Positions 9,354 through 20,114 of a stretch of 64,000 nt of DNA are shown piece by piece. This stretch comes from Chitinophaga sedimenti (GTDB taxonomy: Bacteria > Bacteroidota > Bacteroidia > Chitinophagales > Chitinophagaceae). The notes beneath the pieces are model-generated. The model saw nothing but the letters and a program-made list of their open reading frames with translations. It did not search any database and was not told where the DNA came from. The position numbers were made by a program, and so were the translations under genes. Position 1 is the stretch's first letter; each line of letters starts with the position of its first letter. Location of the stretch: NCBI RefSeq assembly GCF_023156195.1, contig NZ_JAKUKA010000001.1, forward strand, positions 4,464,001-4,528,000. The letters are read 5' to 3'.

Positions 9354-9990
9354 CTAATGTCCGAGCGCCTTATCGAAAACCACCTTGTAGAACAGCACGA
9401 GCCCGAAAATGATCATGCATACACCGGAAACCCGGTTGAGCCACATAACCGTGGTAAGGGTAAGTTTGTGGCGGATTTTGTCGGCTACGAATACCTTGAA
9501 GATATCGAAAGATAGTACCATGGCCCGCCGCCACGCCATAGGTAACCCAGCGGTGGCTGGCCGGCAGGGCGCTGTTGGCGATACACACGGGGAGCCAGAA
9601 TACGATCACACCCGGGTTCAGGGTGTTCATGAGAAAGCCGGCCGTCCAGATTTTGGCGTAGTCGCTGGTGCGGAACATTTCCGGGCGCTCGTCGCCGGTG
9701 ACGATCTTCACCTTTTTAAACAGCAATCCGTACAGCCCCATACACATGAGCAGGATGCCGCCGACGATGCCTATCTGTTTGCTGTACGCTTCCATCCCGG
9801 AAATGAAGGAAGTGGCAATATTGCCGGCCACTACAAACAGGATATCGCTGATACTTACACCTAAAGCGAAGCTGATGCCCGCCTTAAACCCGTTATTGAT
9901 ACTGTATTTGATGATGGCGAAGATGACCGGCCCCACAGATACCGATAACACGAGTCCTAACCCCAATCCCTGAACAATGGCTGTAATCAT
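9354..9990 (-). CDS. LysE/RhtB-type amino-acid exporter (frameshifted)
   Basis: Inner-membrane exporter of the LysE family, about 210 residues with five to six predicted hydrophobic helices. The family signature is at the start: GLGLVLSVSVGPVIFAII and the following SINNGFKAGISFALGVSISD; NTLNPGVIVFW occurs mid-protein. The frame breaks near 9522, where one extra C must be removed to join the N-terminal part to the C-terminal DKIRHKLTLTTVMWLNRVSG segment. It follows the GH3-like gene on the same strand with little or no spacing, so the two are probably co-transcribed. Substrate unknown. Confidence 0.85.
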
Positions 9991-10007
9991 GTGGAATACG
10001 CCGTTTT

Positions 10008-11541
10008 TTAGATTTTATTCTTGCCCCTTCCACGAATTTTTCCCAGTCTTTCAGCTTATCGCCTTTTAATACGCGCGGGAACTTGTTCATGGCGCCCTCC
10101 TTTCCTTTGTTGCGGAGGTAGTCGATGAACACGTCGTTGGGCATGATTTCCACAAATATTTCTTTGAGTGCGGCGGTTCTTTCCACTGCGTAGTCGTCGT
10201 TTACTTCGCTCAGCGTCTGGTCGATAATTTCGCGGATTTTAGCCGCATCGGCGCCAACGGCATCGGTGCCGATGTACCAGCGGTGTGCGAACAGGTTCTC
10301 GTAACTGAAGCCTGCCACGGTGAATTCGCGGATGTTGATGCCGAGCTTTTTCTGTACGGTATCGATGGCTTTGTTCATGTTATCGACGCTCATGTGTTCG
10401 CCACACAGGCTGAGGAACTGTTTGGTGCGGCCCACGATTACAATTTCGTGCTCCTTTACCGAGGTGAACTTTACCACGTCGCCAATGATATAACGCCACG
10501 CACCCGCACAGGTGCTGAGCATTACGGCGTATTCTGGTCTTCCACCACTTCGTGCACCATATAGGATTTCGGGTTCGGCTTCACCTCACCGTCTGCATCG
10601 AAGTTTTCTTCATTAAAAGGAATGAATTCGTAGAAGATACCCGCATTAAGCACCAGTTTGATGCCTTTGGTGCCGAGGACGCGCCTGGAAGCCAAAGGAA
10701 CCCTCCGAAGCCATATAAGTTTCGATAAAGGTGATGGGCTTGCCCAGCAGCTTCTGGAAACTTTCGCGGTAAGGCTCGAACGATACGCCGCCATGGATAT
10801 AAATGGCGAGGTTCGGCCAGATTTCGTGTATATGTTTTACGTTATGGTACTTGATAATTTCCTCTAGTACGATCTGGACCCAGGCCGGCACACCGCACAC
10901 GGTGCCCACATCCCATTGGGGGCTTTGCGGACGATGAGTTTGATACGTTGTTCCCAATTCGGCTTTTTAGAGATTTTACCGCCGGGTTTATAGAACCTGC
11001 GGAACCACTTCGGGATATTTTGCCCGGATGCCGCTCATATCGCCTTCGTAGTAATCGCCTTTCTCGAACAGGGAGGTGGTGCCCCCAAGCATGAGAATGC
11101 CTTTTTCGAAGGATTTAGGCGGAACATTAAAGTTCGCCATGGAATATAACTGCTTCACGCCCACCTTTTTACGGTTTTGAGCATGGCGCGGGTTACCGGA
11201 ATATGTTTGCTGGCAGATTCTGAAGTACCGGAACTGAGGGCGAAGTACTTGATTTTTTCCGGCCAGGATACGTTGGGCTCACCCTCCAGGCATTTATGCC
11301 ACCACTCCGCGTGCATCTTGTTATAGTTGTGCACGGGAATGCGGCCACGGTACTGGGCTACCCAGTTCGGACTGTCCAGGATGTCCCGGAAGCGGTAATG
11401 CTCGCCGAACTGCGTGTGTTTAGCTTTTTCCAGCAGCCGGTGGAGGGTCTGCATCTGATATTGACGGGGAGTTCCCAGTTTAAAGGTGAACTGCTTGCGT
11501 ATTCTGAGTGAACGTGATATAAGATTACCAATAATGGCCAT
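10008..11541 (-). CDS. GH3-family acyl-adenylating protein (heavily frameshifted)
   Basis: Relative of plant GH3 enzymes, which adenylate carboxylates and conjugate them to amino acids; the bacterial members are poorly characterised. Visible family segments are YFALSSGTSESASKHIPVT (ATP-binding loop), WVQIVLEEI, YMASEGSFGFQ, LNAGIFYEFIPF, WRYIIGDVVKF and VIVGRTKQFLSLCGEHM. Repaired length is about 510 residues. Breaks lie near 11168, 11015 (apparently two A's short), 10915, 10682 and 10533. The exact C-terminus is uncertain: one base change near 10022-10025 would end it at 10008 or 10015, otherwise the frame runs on to 9893 inside the LysE gene. Conjugation followed by export through the neighbouring LysE protein is an attractive but untested idea. 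Confidence 0.8.
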
Positions 11542-11656
11542 TAACTATCCTCTTAAGTTTGAAATGCAAATTTATACCATTTATCACCTTCGGCAATGAC
11601 CTTTTCGTAACAGGGGCCGAGGAAGGATTTTTCCAAAATCCCATTACCTTTGCTAC

Positions 11657-12427
11657 ATGTTAAAAGCAACGTTACTCAAAGCTACACAAGCCGGTGCAAA
11701 AGTTTTAAAGGAATATTTTAACGGTACGTTCGAAATTTCCAGCAAAAGTACGGCCAACGATCTGGTGACCGAGGCCGATAAAAAAGCGGAAGCAGCCATA
11801 TTGGCCGTTATCCGCGACGAATACCCCGATCATTATATTCTCAGCGAGGAAACCGGGGAAATTGCTTCCAACTCCAATACTAAATGGATCATTGACCCCA
11901 TCGACGGAACAGTGAACTTCGCCCATAATATCCCGCTTTGCTGCGTGTCTATCGGGGTGGAGCAGGACGGAGAAATGATCCTGGGTGCGGTTTACAACCC
12001 GATTATTAACGAGTTCTTCTTTGCCCAGAAAGGTTTTGGGGCCACGTTAAACGATCAGAAAATTTCCGTGTCAAAGAAAACGGACATGTCTAAAGCCTGC
12101 CTGGTAACAGGCTTCCCTTATAACTGGGAGGAGATGCCCAACGACCCGATGCAGGTATTTGAGCGTTTTGTGAAGCAGGGACAACCCGTACGCCGCCTCG
12201 GTTCTGCCGCCATTGACCTGTGCTGGGTAGCTGCAGGCAGGTTCGACGGGTTTTGGGAACACAACCTGAACGCCTGGGACAGCGCCGCCGGTTCGCTTAT
12301 CGTAACGGAAGCGGGCGGTAAAGTCACCGATTTTAAAGGCAATGCTTACAAACCGGAACAACGGAGGGTACTCGCCACCAACGGGCACATCCACAACGAC
12401 CTGCTACAAGTGATCAACAACGGTTAA
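11657..12427 (+). CDS. Inositol monophosphatase family protein
   Basis: Mg-dependent sugar/inositol phosphatase of the IMPase/CysQ/SuhB superfamily, 256 residues, intact. The three metal-site motifs are present: LSEETGE, WIIDPIDGTVNFAHN and WDSAAGSLIVTEAGG. Substrate is not predictable; inositol-1-phosphate is the default for close SuhB relatives. A TACCTTTG element at 11645-11652 ends only 4 bp before the start codon, so if it is the promoter the mRNA would be leaderless. thiL follows on the same strand after 55 bp and may be co-transcribed. Confidence 0.9.
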   Translation: MLKATLLKATQAGAKVLKEYFNGTFEISSKSTANDLVTEADKKAEAAILAVIRDEYPDHYILSEETGEIASNSNTKWIIDPIDGTVNFAHNIPLCCVSIGVEQDGEMILGAVYNPIINEFFFAQKGFGATLNDQKISVSKKTDMSKACLVTGFPYNWEEMPNDPMQVFERFVKQGQPVRRLGSAAIDLCWVAAGRFDGFWEHNLNAWDSAAGSLIVTEAGGKVTDFKGNAYKPEQRRVLATNGHIHNDLLQVINNG

Positions 12428-12482
12428 GCCGTTTTACCATACACCGCTGCCGGCCGTAGCAAAAGTTGCGGCCATTATACAC

Positions 12483-13509
12483 ATGGAAGAAAGAACTGAA
12501 ATAGAATCCCTGGGGGAATTTGGTCTCATCGACCACCTTACCCGCAATATTGAGATCCACAACGCCAGCACTATCACGGGCGTAGGCGACGATGCCGCCG
12601 TGATCGATCATTTTGGTAAACAAACCGTCATCAGCACCGATGTACTGGTCGAAAACATTCATTTCGACCTGATGTATACGCCCCTGAAACACCTGGGCTA
12701 TAAGTCGGTGGTAGTGAACCTGTCCGACATCTGCGCCATGAACGCCATCCCCACCCATGTGACGGTGAGCATCGCGTTCTCTAACCGCTTTTCACTCGAA
12801 GCACTGGACGAGTTCTACGAAGGTGTATACGCAGCCTGCGAGCGCTACAAAGTAGACCTCATCGGTGGCGACACGAGCTCTTCGCAAAAGGGCTTTTTCA
12901 TCAGCGTAACCGCTGTTGGCGAAGTAGCACCGGATAAGTTCGTGAAACGCTCCACCGCGCAAAAGGGCGACCTGATCTGCGTGAGCGGCGACCTCGGCGG
13001 CGCATACCTGGGTTTAACCATTTTGGAAAGAAAAGAAAATCTTCCTGGAAAATCCTAAAATACAGCCGGACCTCGAAAACCAGACCTACATCATTGGCCG
13101 CCAGCTGAAGCCCGAAGCCCGCCTGGACATTATCCAGTACCTGGCCGAAAAGGAGGTAGTGCCTACTGCCATGATGGACGTAAGCGACGGTCTGAGCTCA
13201 GAAATATTACACATCTGTAAACAGAGCAACCTGGGCGCGGTGCTGTACGAAGAAAAACTCCCCATCCACAGCGACAGCAAATTGATGGGCATGGAGTTCG
13301 GCCTCGACCCTACCGCCTGCGCACTGAGCGGCGGCGAAGATTACGAGCTGCTGTTCACCATCAAACAGGAAGATTATGAAAAGCTGACTTTATCCGAGGA
13401 AATTAGTGTGATCGGTTATATGAAGGACCTGGATGAAGGAGTGAACATCATTACGCGCGGCGGGAACATACACCCGATTACGGCGCAGGGATGGAATGCT
13501 TTTAAATAG
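12483..13509 (+). CDS. thiL: Thiamine-monophosphate kinase (frameshifted)
   Basis: Phosphorylates thiamine monophosphate to thiamine diphosphate, the last step of the pathway. Motifs in order are TGVGDDAAVID, STDVLVENIHFDL, LSDICAMNA, LIGGDTSSS, MMDVSDGLSSEI and ALSGGEDYELLF, all typical of ThiL in the PurM/AIR-synthase superfamily. Repaired length is about 342 residues. One break at the A run 13036-13039 (one base short) separates the two halves. The cofactor made here is used by enzymes such as the ThDP-dependent oxidoreductase beta subunit encoded about 4 kb upstream. Confidence 0.94.
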
Positions 13510-13519
13510 CTTATAAAGG

Positions 13520-13547
13520 AAGGGCCGGTATCACTACCAGCCCTTTT
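13520..13547. terminator. Bidirectional terminator between thiL and the FAD oxidoreductase
   Basis: AAGGGCCGGTA (13520-13530) pairs with TACCAGCCCTT (13535-13545) with one mismatch and a TCAC loop, flanked by A and T runs on both sides. It lies between two convergent genes and can serve both. Confidence 0.75.
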
Positions 13548-13563
13548 ATATTCACTCCAAAAT

Positions 13564-15548
13564 TTACTTCCCTTCCGCCGGCACCATCAGCACCGCATCC
13601 GCAGCCACACTGCCATCCGCACCCTGGGCACTGATCTCGATATAATTCGATTTGCCTTTCGCGAAGGTATGCGTGCCTACCTCCACCCATTCACCGGATG
13701 TTTGCCCCTCGATGTGCACATCGCTTTTGTTGATTACGCCTTTTTTAAGACCGCCGCGACCTGCAATCGTATAAGCGGTGACGTTAGCGTTCTTTTCCAT
13801 CTTCGGATAATAGATAAACACGCGATAAGCGCCCTCTTTCGGCACCTCGGGTATAAACCTTACGCTGCCTTTGCCGGAGGTATTCAGCAATGCATCTGGG
13901 CCGTAAGCACCATAAGGATGTGCGCTCGTCCAGTCGCCGGTTATTTTAATGTTGTCTTTATTATCGATGAAAATATCCGCTCTTGACCCATCTGATAGCG
14001 GATTCAGTTCCACGCTGCGGCGGATCCTGGCGGCATCGACCTGCTGCACCGCAATACGACGATCAATAGCTTCACAGGCCGCCAGTGCAGATGATTGCGC
14101 CAGGCACATGAATACCGGTTCCATGCGAATAGAGCCGTAGGCGATGTGTGTAGCCGATAAACACACAGGCACCAGCAGGTTGCTACAATCCTCCTGTTTA
14201 GGTATCAGCGAGCGATATGAAATAGGATAAGGAGGAAACCCGCCTTCTTCCACATTGCCCTCGTTCTTCACCATCCTTTTACCATTTTTAATGTGCACGA
14301 AGCGTTGCGTGTTGTGCGAATCCATTGTATAAGCGGCCATCCCGATGCCATCAGGCACCACTTCCTTACCTACGCAGTTATCCTGCTTCATCACGTAGGC
14401 GCCTTTCATGCGGCGTGCCTCACGGATGTACAGCTGGGGCGACCAGCCTCCATTGTCGGTATATTCATCTTTCGGATAACCATACTTATTCATCTGGTTG
14501 CGCATGTTTTCCGGCACGCGCGGATCGCTGGCAAAAAGTAAAGCAGTCCTTTGGTGTAGTCTTCATGCGCTTTAATAATTTTTGCACGTGTAGCATAATC
14601 ACCCTCGGGATAGTCGTAGTTCATACCGATCATATCGGTCGAAAAACCGTTGCGGTTATTGATGTCCGTTTTCTTATTGGGCATGCCGCTGATAATGAAG
14701 TAGTCGTTCAGCTGGCGGCGCTGTGGTTGCGCAACGATCAGCCTGGCGAGCAGTTCATATCTTGTTACATCATAGTTTTCCGGCTGCGTGATCGGGATGC
14801 GGTTCGCCTCGTCGGTCGTCAGACAAATACGGTAGTTGTATGCCTGCACCTTTTTATCGCCGCTGCCGGTGGGCGCCAGCGGTTCGTCGCTGATGCCCCA
14901 GAGCAGGCCGCTGCCCGCATCGCCCGGCACTTTGTAAGGATCCACGTTATCCGGTATCTGGTGCCCGTCCATTAACTGCACACCGTTAAACGTTTCGCCG
15001 TATTCGCTGTTGGCTTCGCGGCCAACGGAGTAAGGTACGCCGGCGCGGGCCATCAGGTCGCCTTCGTAGGTACAGTCAATGAATACCTTAGCCGCAATGA
15101 CTTTGCTGCCACCGTTGACATCTTCTACCGTAATGGTCCGGATAGCACCATTTACCTTTTCTGCTTTGTTGATGCGATGCCCGTACCACACCGGCACGTT
15201 CGCTTTTTTAATGTAGTCGTTAAATACGGCCTCCGCTGCATGCGGTTCAAATATCCATTGCTCCAGCTTACCGTACACTTTGCCCAGCCTGCGATAGAAG
15301 TCGAGCCCCAGGCCACGTACCGCATATTTGTTACCAATATCAGTATATCCTAAACCGCCGGAACTGAGTCCACCTAAATGCTTGCCAGGCTCTACGAGCA
15401 ATACCTTTTTACCCTGCATTTTTGCCGTGTAAGCCGCAATTACACCAGCGGAAGAACCGCCGTAAACGCAAATATCCGCCGAATAGTCCTGCGCTGCCGC
15501 GGGTGTGGAACACGCGAGGCAAAGCGCCACTGCCATTAATCTCATCAT
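13564..15548 (-). CDS. Secreted FAD-dependent oxidoreductase with C-terminal sugar-binding-like domain (frameshifted)
   Basis: An N-terminal signal peptide (MAVALCLACSTPAAAQ) is followed at about residue 25 by a dinucleotide-binding fold, DICVYGGSSAGVIAAYTA, and the FAD_oxidored-type segments LGGLSSGGLGYTD and FIDCTYEGDLMARAG. Proteins of this kind are often annotated as xanthan-lyase-like. The last 120 residues (from about 13930 down) form a separate beta-rich domain like golvesin/xanthan-lyase C-terminal modules. One break at the A run 14533-14537 is repaired by one base. Repaired length is about 661 residues. It is the last gene of the first SusCD locus, overlapping the SGNH gene by 4 bp, so it probably acts in the periplasm on the imported glycan. 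Confidence 0.85.
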
Positions 15549-16267
15549 GATAATAATCTTTTAAGATTGGCGGGATAACTGATACCCTCTGTTCCGCCGC
15601 CGCCGTTTGTAATACTGTCGCCGAAGCACACAATTTTCGATGTAGGTAACCGATTATATTTAATGAAATCGTAGACCGTTACGCCGATCAGCCGGTACCC
15701 GTCGGCGGTGGGATGCACGCCATCGGTTTTATTGCTGTTGGCTTCGTTGGTGAGCAGGCAGTTCTTTCCTTTACCGATGTTGCCTACCTTTTCAAAAATA
15801 TGTCCCAGCTCCAGGATAGAAGTTTTATGTTGCTTCGCCAGTTCGCGGATGGTGTTGTTCACCGCGGCACGGCGACCGCCTGGCCCTTCGGCACCATAGT
15901 GGGCCTGGGGATGGCGGGTAAACAGGTATTCCTCGATATAAGGAAGTATGGTCATCAATATGACTTTACTTCTGGTGGCCTTGATGGCGGTAATAATGTC
16001 GGACATGTTTTTACGGTACTCCGGCAGCGGAATGTACTTCACGCTGTTCATGTCGTTGGTGCCGCACATGAGTACCGTAAGGGCCGGCTTATGGTCCAGG
16101 CAGTCCTTTTGCATGCGTTTGAGCAGGTCAGCGGTATTATTACCACCTACGCCTGCATTAATGATCTCTGAACCGGTTTCAGGCCGCTGTGCATGCGCCT
16201 CCGGTATGGGCAGGGCCAATGCGGCCGCGCCCAGCAATGACGTGGATAAGAAATTTCTTCGTTGCAC
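15545..16267 (-). CDS. SGNH/GDSL hydrolase with circularly permuted motif order
   Basis: 240 residues, intact, with an N-terminal Tat-like or Sec signal (MQRRNFLSTSLLGAAALALP). All SGNH blocks are present but in the wrong order: block II INAGVGGNN at 36-44, block III GTND at 69-72, block V DGVHP at 182-186, and only then block I CFGDSIT at 214-220 near the C-terminus. In ordinary SGNH esterases block I comes first. The putative nucleophile is Ser218, with Asp182 and His185 completing the site. Such enzymes usually remove acetyl groups from polysaccharides. Position inside the SusCD operon supports a role as periplasmic carbohydrate esterase (inference). Confidence 0.85.
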   Translation of the reverse strand: MQRRNFLSTSLLGAAALALPIPEAHAQRPETGSEIINAGVGGNNTADLLKRMQKDCLDHKPALTVLMCGTNDMNSVKYIPLPEYRKNMSDIITAIKATRSKVILMTILPYIEEYLFTRHPQAHYGAEGPGGRRAAVNNTIRELAKQHKTSILELGHIFEKVGNIGKGKNCLLTNEANSNKTDGVHPTADGYRLIGVTVYDFIKYNRLPTSKIVCFGDSITNGGGGTEGISYPANLKRLLS

Positions 16268-16280
16268 TTCGTATCAAGCG

Positions 16281-16952
16281 TTAAAAGTTAACAGACACCC
16301 GCGCGGCCGAAAAAGTATCGATCGCAGCAGATAATGGCTTATACAAAGTATGATATTCCAGGGTATTATTCAAGGGAATGACGTCCAGCAGTGTAGTCTT
16401 TTCCGTGACCGGTACAAACCGGGTTTTATCGGTTCCATCGGGCTGCTTATAATACATTTTTATCCCAACTGCCCGGGGATCCGCATCCTGCCAGTCGAGC
16501 TTGAGCGTGTTATTTACTTTGGTTTTTGTTTTGATGAGCCTGTTCAATAACGTGCTTTCATAAAAATCGCCGTAAACATCCCCGTTAATGGTCGTTTTAA
16601 TGGAGGCGTCACCACGGTTATTGTAGTTGTACACCTGGAAAGTATACGGCCCTTCATTCATCTTGTCCAGCATCAGGCGGATAGTATCTACGCCGTTGGT
16701 GCGTTTTACCAGCACATTTGTAGAATCTTTCCGGTTATTCCAGTATACGCGCGCAGAAGTGATGGTGGCGTCGGTGGTGAGCAGCCATACCAGCTCAATA
16801 CGCTCGCGACCCGGATATACCTTTAACGAATCTGCTTTGCCGGCGTAGACAATTTCTCCGCCGGGTGCATAATCCTTATACTTTTCGTCTGTTTTTTCGC
16901 AGGCCAGGCATAGCGTCAGCAGTGCCATGGCCAGGTATAATAAGCTTTTCAT
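16281..16952 (-). CDS. DUF4998 lipoprotein of the SusCD locus
   Basis: 223 residues with a lipoprotein signal peptide (LLTLCLAC, acylated Cys at about 18) and fibronectin-like beta-rich repeats thereafter; the segment VYPGRERIELVWLL and the repeated strand pattern match DUF4998. These proteins accompany SusD and DUF5000 proteins in glycan-uptake loci and are thought to be surface glycan-binding or scaffold lipoproteins. It lies 13 bp before the SGNH gene and 24 bp after the DUF5000 gene, so it belongs to the operon. No catalytic motif is seen. Confidence 0.8.
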   Translation of the reverse strand: MKSLLYLAMALLTLCLACEKTDEKYKDYAPGGEIVYAGKADSLKVYPGRERIELVWLLTTDATITSARVYWNNRKDSTNVLVKRTNGVDTIRLMLDKMNEGPYTFQVYNYNNRGDASIKTTINGDVYGDFYESTLLNRLIKTKTKVNNTLKLDWQDADPRAVGIKMYYKQPDGTDKTRFVPVTEKTTLLDVIPLNNTLEYHTLYKPLSAAIDTFSAARVSVNF

Positions 16953-16976
16953 TTTTTCATTTTTAGGTAGATGTGA

Positions 16977-18166
16977 TTACTGTACTTCGCCAAAGAGCGT
17001 AGCTTCCGCCATCCACATGTAATCGGAGTTACCCCATGTTTGCAGCAATTTGATGCGGATGTACCGTACAGCCGGTATATCAAGCGGCATTTTGAATTCA
17101 TGTCCGGCCTGGGCCTTTAAGATATCATCGTTACTCAGTGTACCAATTGGTAAACCCGATGGCTTTATCACTTCGCATTCCGAGAGTCTTATCCAACCGG
17201 TGAAACTACCGTCGGCAGCGGGTTCATTCGTACCCCAGATCTCAAACATGCGTGGATCGCCGGCTGAATACAGCAAATTCTGCTCGTCGTTTACACCTCT
17301 TGGAATATATTGGAAGCGACTCAGCTTGGCTTTCACGCCCAGATCGAAGGTAATTCGATGCGGCATACCCGATCCATTGGCCGTACGCAGCCAGGAAGAA
17401 ATACTGCTGCTGCCGCCGTTGATCACATTATTCCATAAATTAGACATGGGCATATTACTGTGCAGGTTGGCATCGCCCGCCAGCTTCATCGCCTTAAACA
17501 GCGATTTATTCAGCTGTTGTTCAAACATCGGCGTCAGTTGCTTCCACACCGTGTCGGAAAGGTTGGTCCAGCGATCGCGCACATATAAACCAAACCAGCG
17601 GGGCTTTGCATCAAAGCCACGGGCAGGGAAAGTACCTTTCTTCTGGCTCGTGTAATACATATCCGCGGGTACCACATCTCCCTGCTCATTCTTTGTCAAT
17701 ACTCCGATCACAATATTAGCAGAATCTTCGTTTAAGAACGATACGGAAATACCGCCAAAATCAGCGAAGAAGTCGAGCGAAGCAAAGGTTTTATACACAG
17801 GCGGCAACAGCGGCTTTACCTTTACCACTACCGGTTCGGAGCGCACTTCTGAACGACTGATAGAGTACAGCTTTACTTCTCTTTCGGTGGTATCGCCAAA
17901 ACCATCGAGCGTTAATGTGTTATTATAGTAGGTGGCGATCGCCTCCATTTTTTCCCTTTCCGGATCTCGTATTCGGCTTTCACATAAAACAACTCGGGAT
18001 CTTTAGGCAGCGCGTAGGTGAGTACCACCTTACCCGCCAGCCCGGTTGATTTAACATCGCTGACCAACTGCGGTGCTTTTCCGCCACTGTTCAGCGGTTC
18101 CAGCATTTCTTCCTTGCAGCCGAAGAATACGACAGTAAACAATATCAGCCAGTATTTATATTGCAT
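16977..18166 (-). CDS. DUF4959-DUF5126-DUF5000 surface lipoprotein (frameshifted)
   Basis: I choose the start at 18166 (MQYKYWLIL) because it gives a clean lipoprotein signal ending in VFFGCKEE. The N-terminal DUF4959 is followed by a middle DUF5126-like region and a C-terminal DUF5000/discoidin-like domain containing SGMPHRITFDLGVKAKLSRF and PAVRYIRIKL, a jelly-roll typical of carbohydrate binding. Repaired length is about 397 residues. One break at the T run 17948-17953 (one base short) splits the protein after about 75 residues. It follows SusD by 26 bp and probably binds the same glycan at the cell surface. Confidence 0.85.
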
Positions 18167-18192
18167 CTTGCTAAAATTAAAAGTGAATAAAT

Positions 18193-20096
18193 TTACCAAC
18201 CCGGCGATTGTACCAGCTGGTTGTTCACGATCAGATCGTTTTCCATAATGGGCCACAGGTAATCACGCTTGCGGAAGGTCTGGTTGTATAACAGCCTGGG
18301 CTGATAATACTCATCCGCCGTTTTACCGGTATAGTTCCATCCGCGCACCGGTTCGTTCATCACCGTTTCCGCTTCTTTCCAACGGCGCAGGTCCCAGAAG
18401 CGGGCGCCTTCAAAGGCCATTTCTATCAATCTTTCCTGGTGAATAATTTTCCGCATACCGGGTTTCGTAGTATAAGCAGTGGGGTTGGACGAGAACTGTG
18501 TCCATGACTCCGCTACCGATTTCAGTCCGGCTCTTGCCCGCACCAGGTCTATCCACTTCATCGCTTCCGCGTCCGGGCCTGTACTTTCGTTTAATGCTTC
18601 CGCATATAAAAGGTACAGGTCGGACAAACGGATAATGGGCCAGGGATAGGACTGTATGGTAACTTCTGTAGCGCTGGACACCGATGCCGGGTTTACCAGC
18701 TTTTAGGCCAGTAGCCGGTCATGGAATATGCCCAGGCGTGGTTGTTAGAGATCTGGCCGAGTTTGGCCTCCACATACACATTATCAGAATCGGAGAAACG
18801 GCTGTTGCCGTACCAGCGGCTGCCATCGAAGCCGAGGTCTGCATAGTAACGAATTTCGCGGTCGAAGTTCAGTGCGGCCGTTACGTACGAAGGTTTCAAC
18901 ATCAACCTGTCTGCATTGGTGGCAGTACGCTGCGAATAACGCGCGTTGTAATCCCAGGTAATATCTTCATTAATGGGTACGCCGTTCTTTGTGTAAAACT
19001 GCTCGGCGATTTTCAGCGGCACCCCAAAAGAGGAGAGCGCGCCACCCTGTTTATCGCCGGTATACAACTTGGGCAGCGATTCCTGTTGCAGGTTACCTGC
19101 GCGATTATTGGTGCTGGCCCAGATAATTTCCGAATTCCACTTCATACATACGGCATTGCGTATGCTCATTTCCGTTACCGTCTGATCCGATACTTTAAAT
19201 GGAATGAACGCCGGGTTCTGATAATACAGCTTCATGCCTGCGGCATGGCATTGCTCAATAGCAACGCGGCATGCTTCTGCAGCGCGCGCCCACTTAGCGG
19301 GATCTACGGTACGGGAATACAGGTGTTCGCCTTTCTTGTTTACAATCTCTGCATAGTCGCTGTTGCCGTTAAAGAGCGGAGAGGCGCCGGTAACGAGCAA
19401 TTGTGCTTTTACGCTGAGCGCGATGGACTTGGTTGCGCGACCGAGTTCTGTTGCTTCGTTCGCGATCAGGTCTGGCAAATCAACCGCCGCTTCATCCAGC
19501 AACGCCGCAATATAATTCACACAGGAATCTACCGGCGACTGCCATACTTTCACTTCGGCAGGACCACTTGAAATGGGTATATTTTTATCAACCAATGGAA
19601 TCGGGCCGTACATGCGGAACAGGAAGAAATGATAATACGCCTTCAGGAATTTCGCTTCGGCCTTCCAGCGTGTTTTTTCATAATCGTCCATGTCCGGCAC
19701 CTTATCAATATTTTCGATGAACGTGTTACAATCGCGGATCGCCACGAACATACCACGGCCGCCGCGGGTGCCGCCCCAGTAGTTCGAATATGGATCTACG
19801 ATGTTCTGAAACCCGCGCGCGATCTGCCACGCCGGCATCGATACGTTTACGTTGTAATCATTTCCCCACAACTCATCTCCTCCTAAAAAAGTAAGATAGT
19901 TGTACGACTCCGTAAAACGCGGCTGGTAGCTGTAGAGCGTAAACAAGTACTGTTCCGCCTTAGCCCGCATACGGAACACGTAGTCTACGGTCGCCACGTT
20001 ATCGGGCACAATGTCAAGATAGTGACAGGAAAAAGCGATCGGCCAGCACAGCAGCACCAGTGATAGCTTTACATTCTGAATGAGTTTCTTTAGCAT
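18193..20096 (-). CDS. SusD/RagB-family glycan-binding lipoprotein 1 (frameshifted)
   Basis: Surface lipoprotein lid of the SusC-type transporter. Lipobox IAFSC lies near residue 24. SusD hallmarks are RWKAEAKFLKAYYHF (TPR helix), the N-terminal region beginning LDIVPDN, and the C-terminal IRLSDLYLLYAEALNES helix followed by EMAFEGARFWDLRRW. Repaired length is about 634 residues. A single break at the T run 18701-18704 is fixed by one base. It starts 19 bp after SusC, the canonical order. Ligand unknown. Confidence 0.93.
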
Positions 20097-20114
20097 ATTC
20101 GTAAGTGCTGAAGG

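Noticed and set aside
18684..19571. 295-codon + strand frame opposite SusD 1
   Set aside because: Antisense shadow of a SusD gene with full family signatures.
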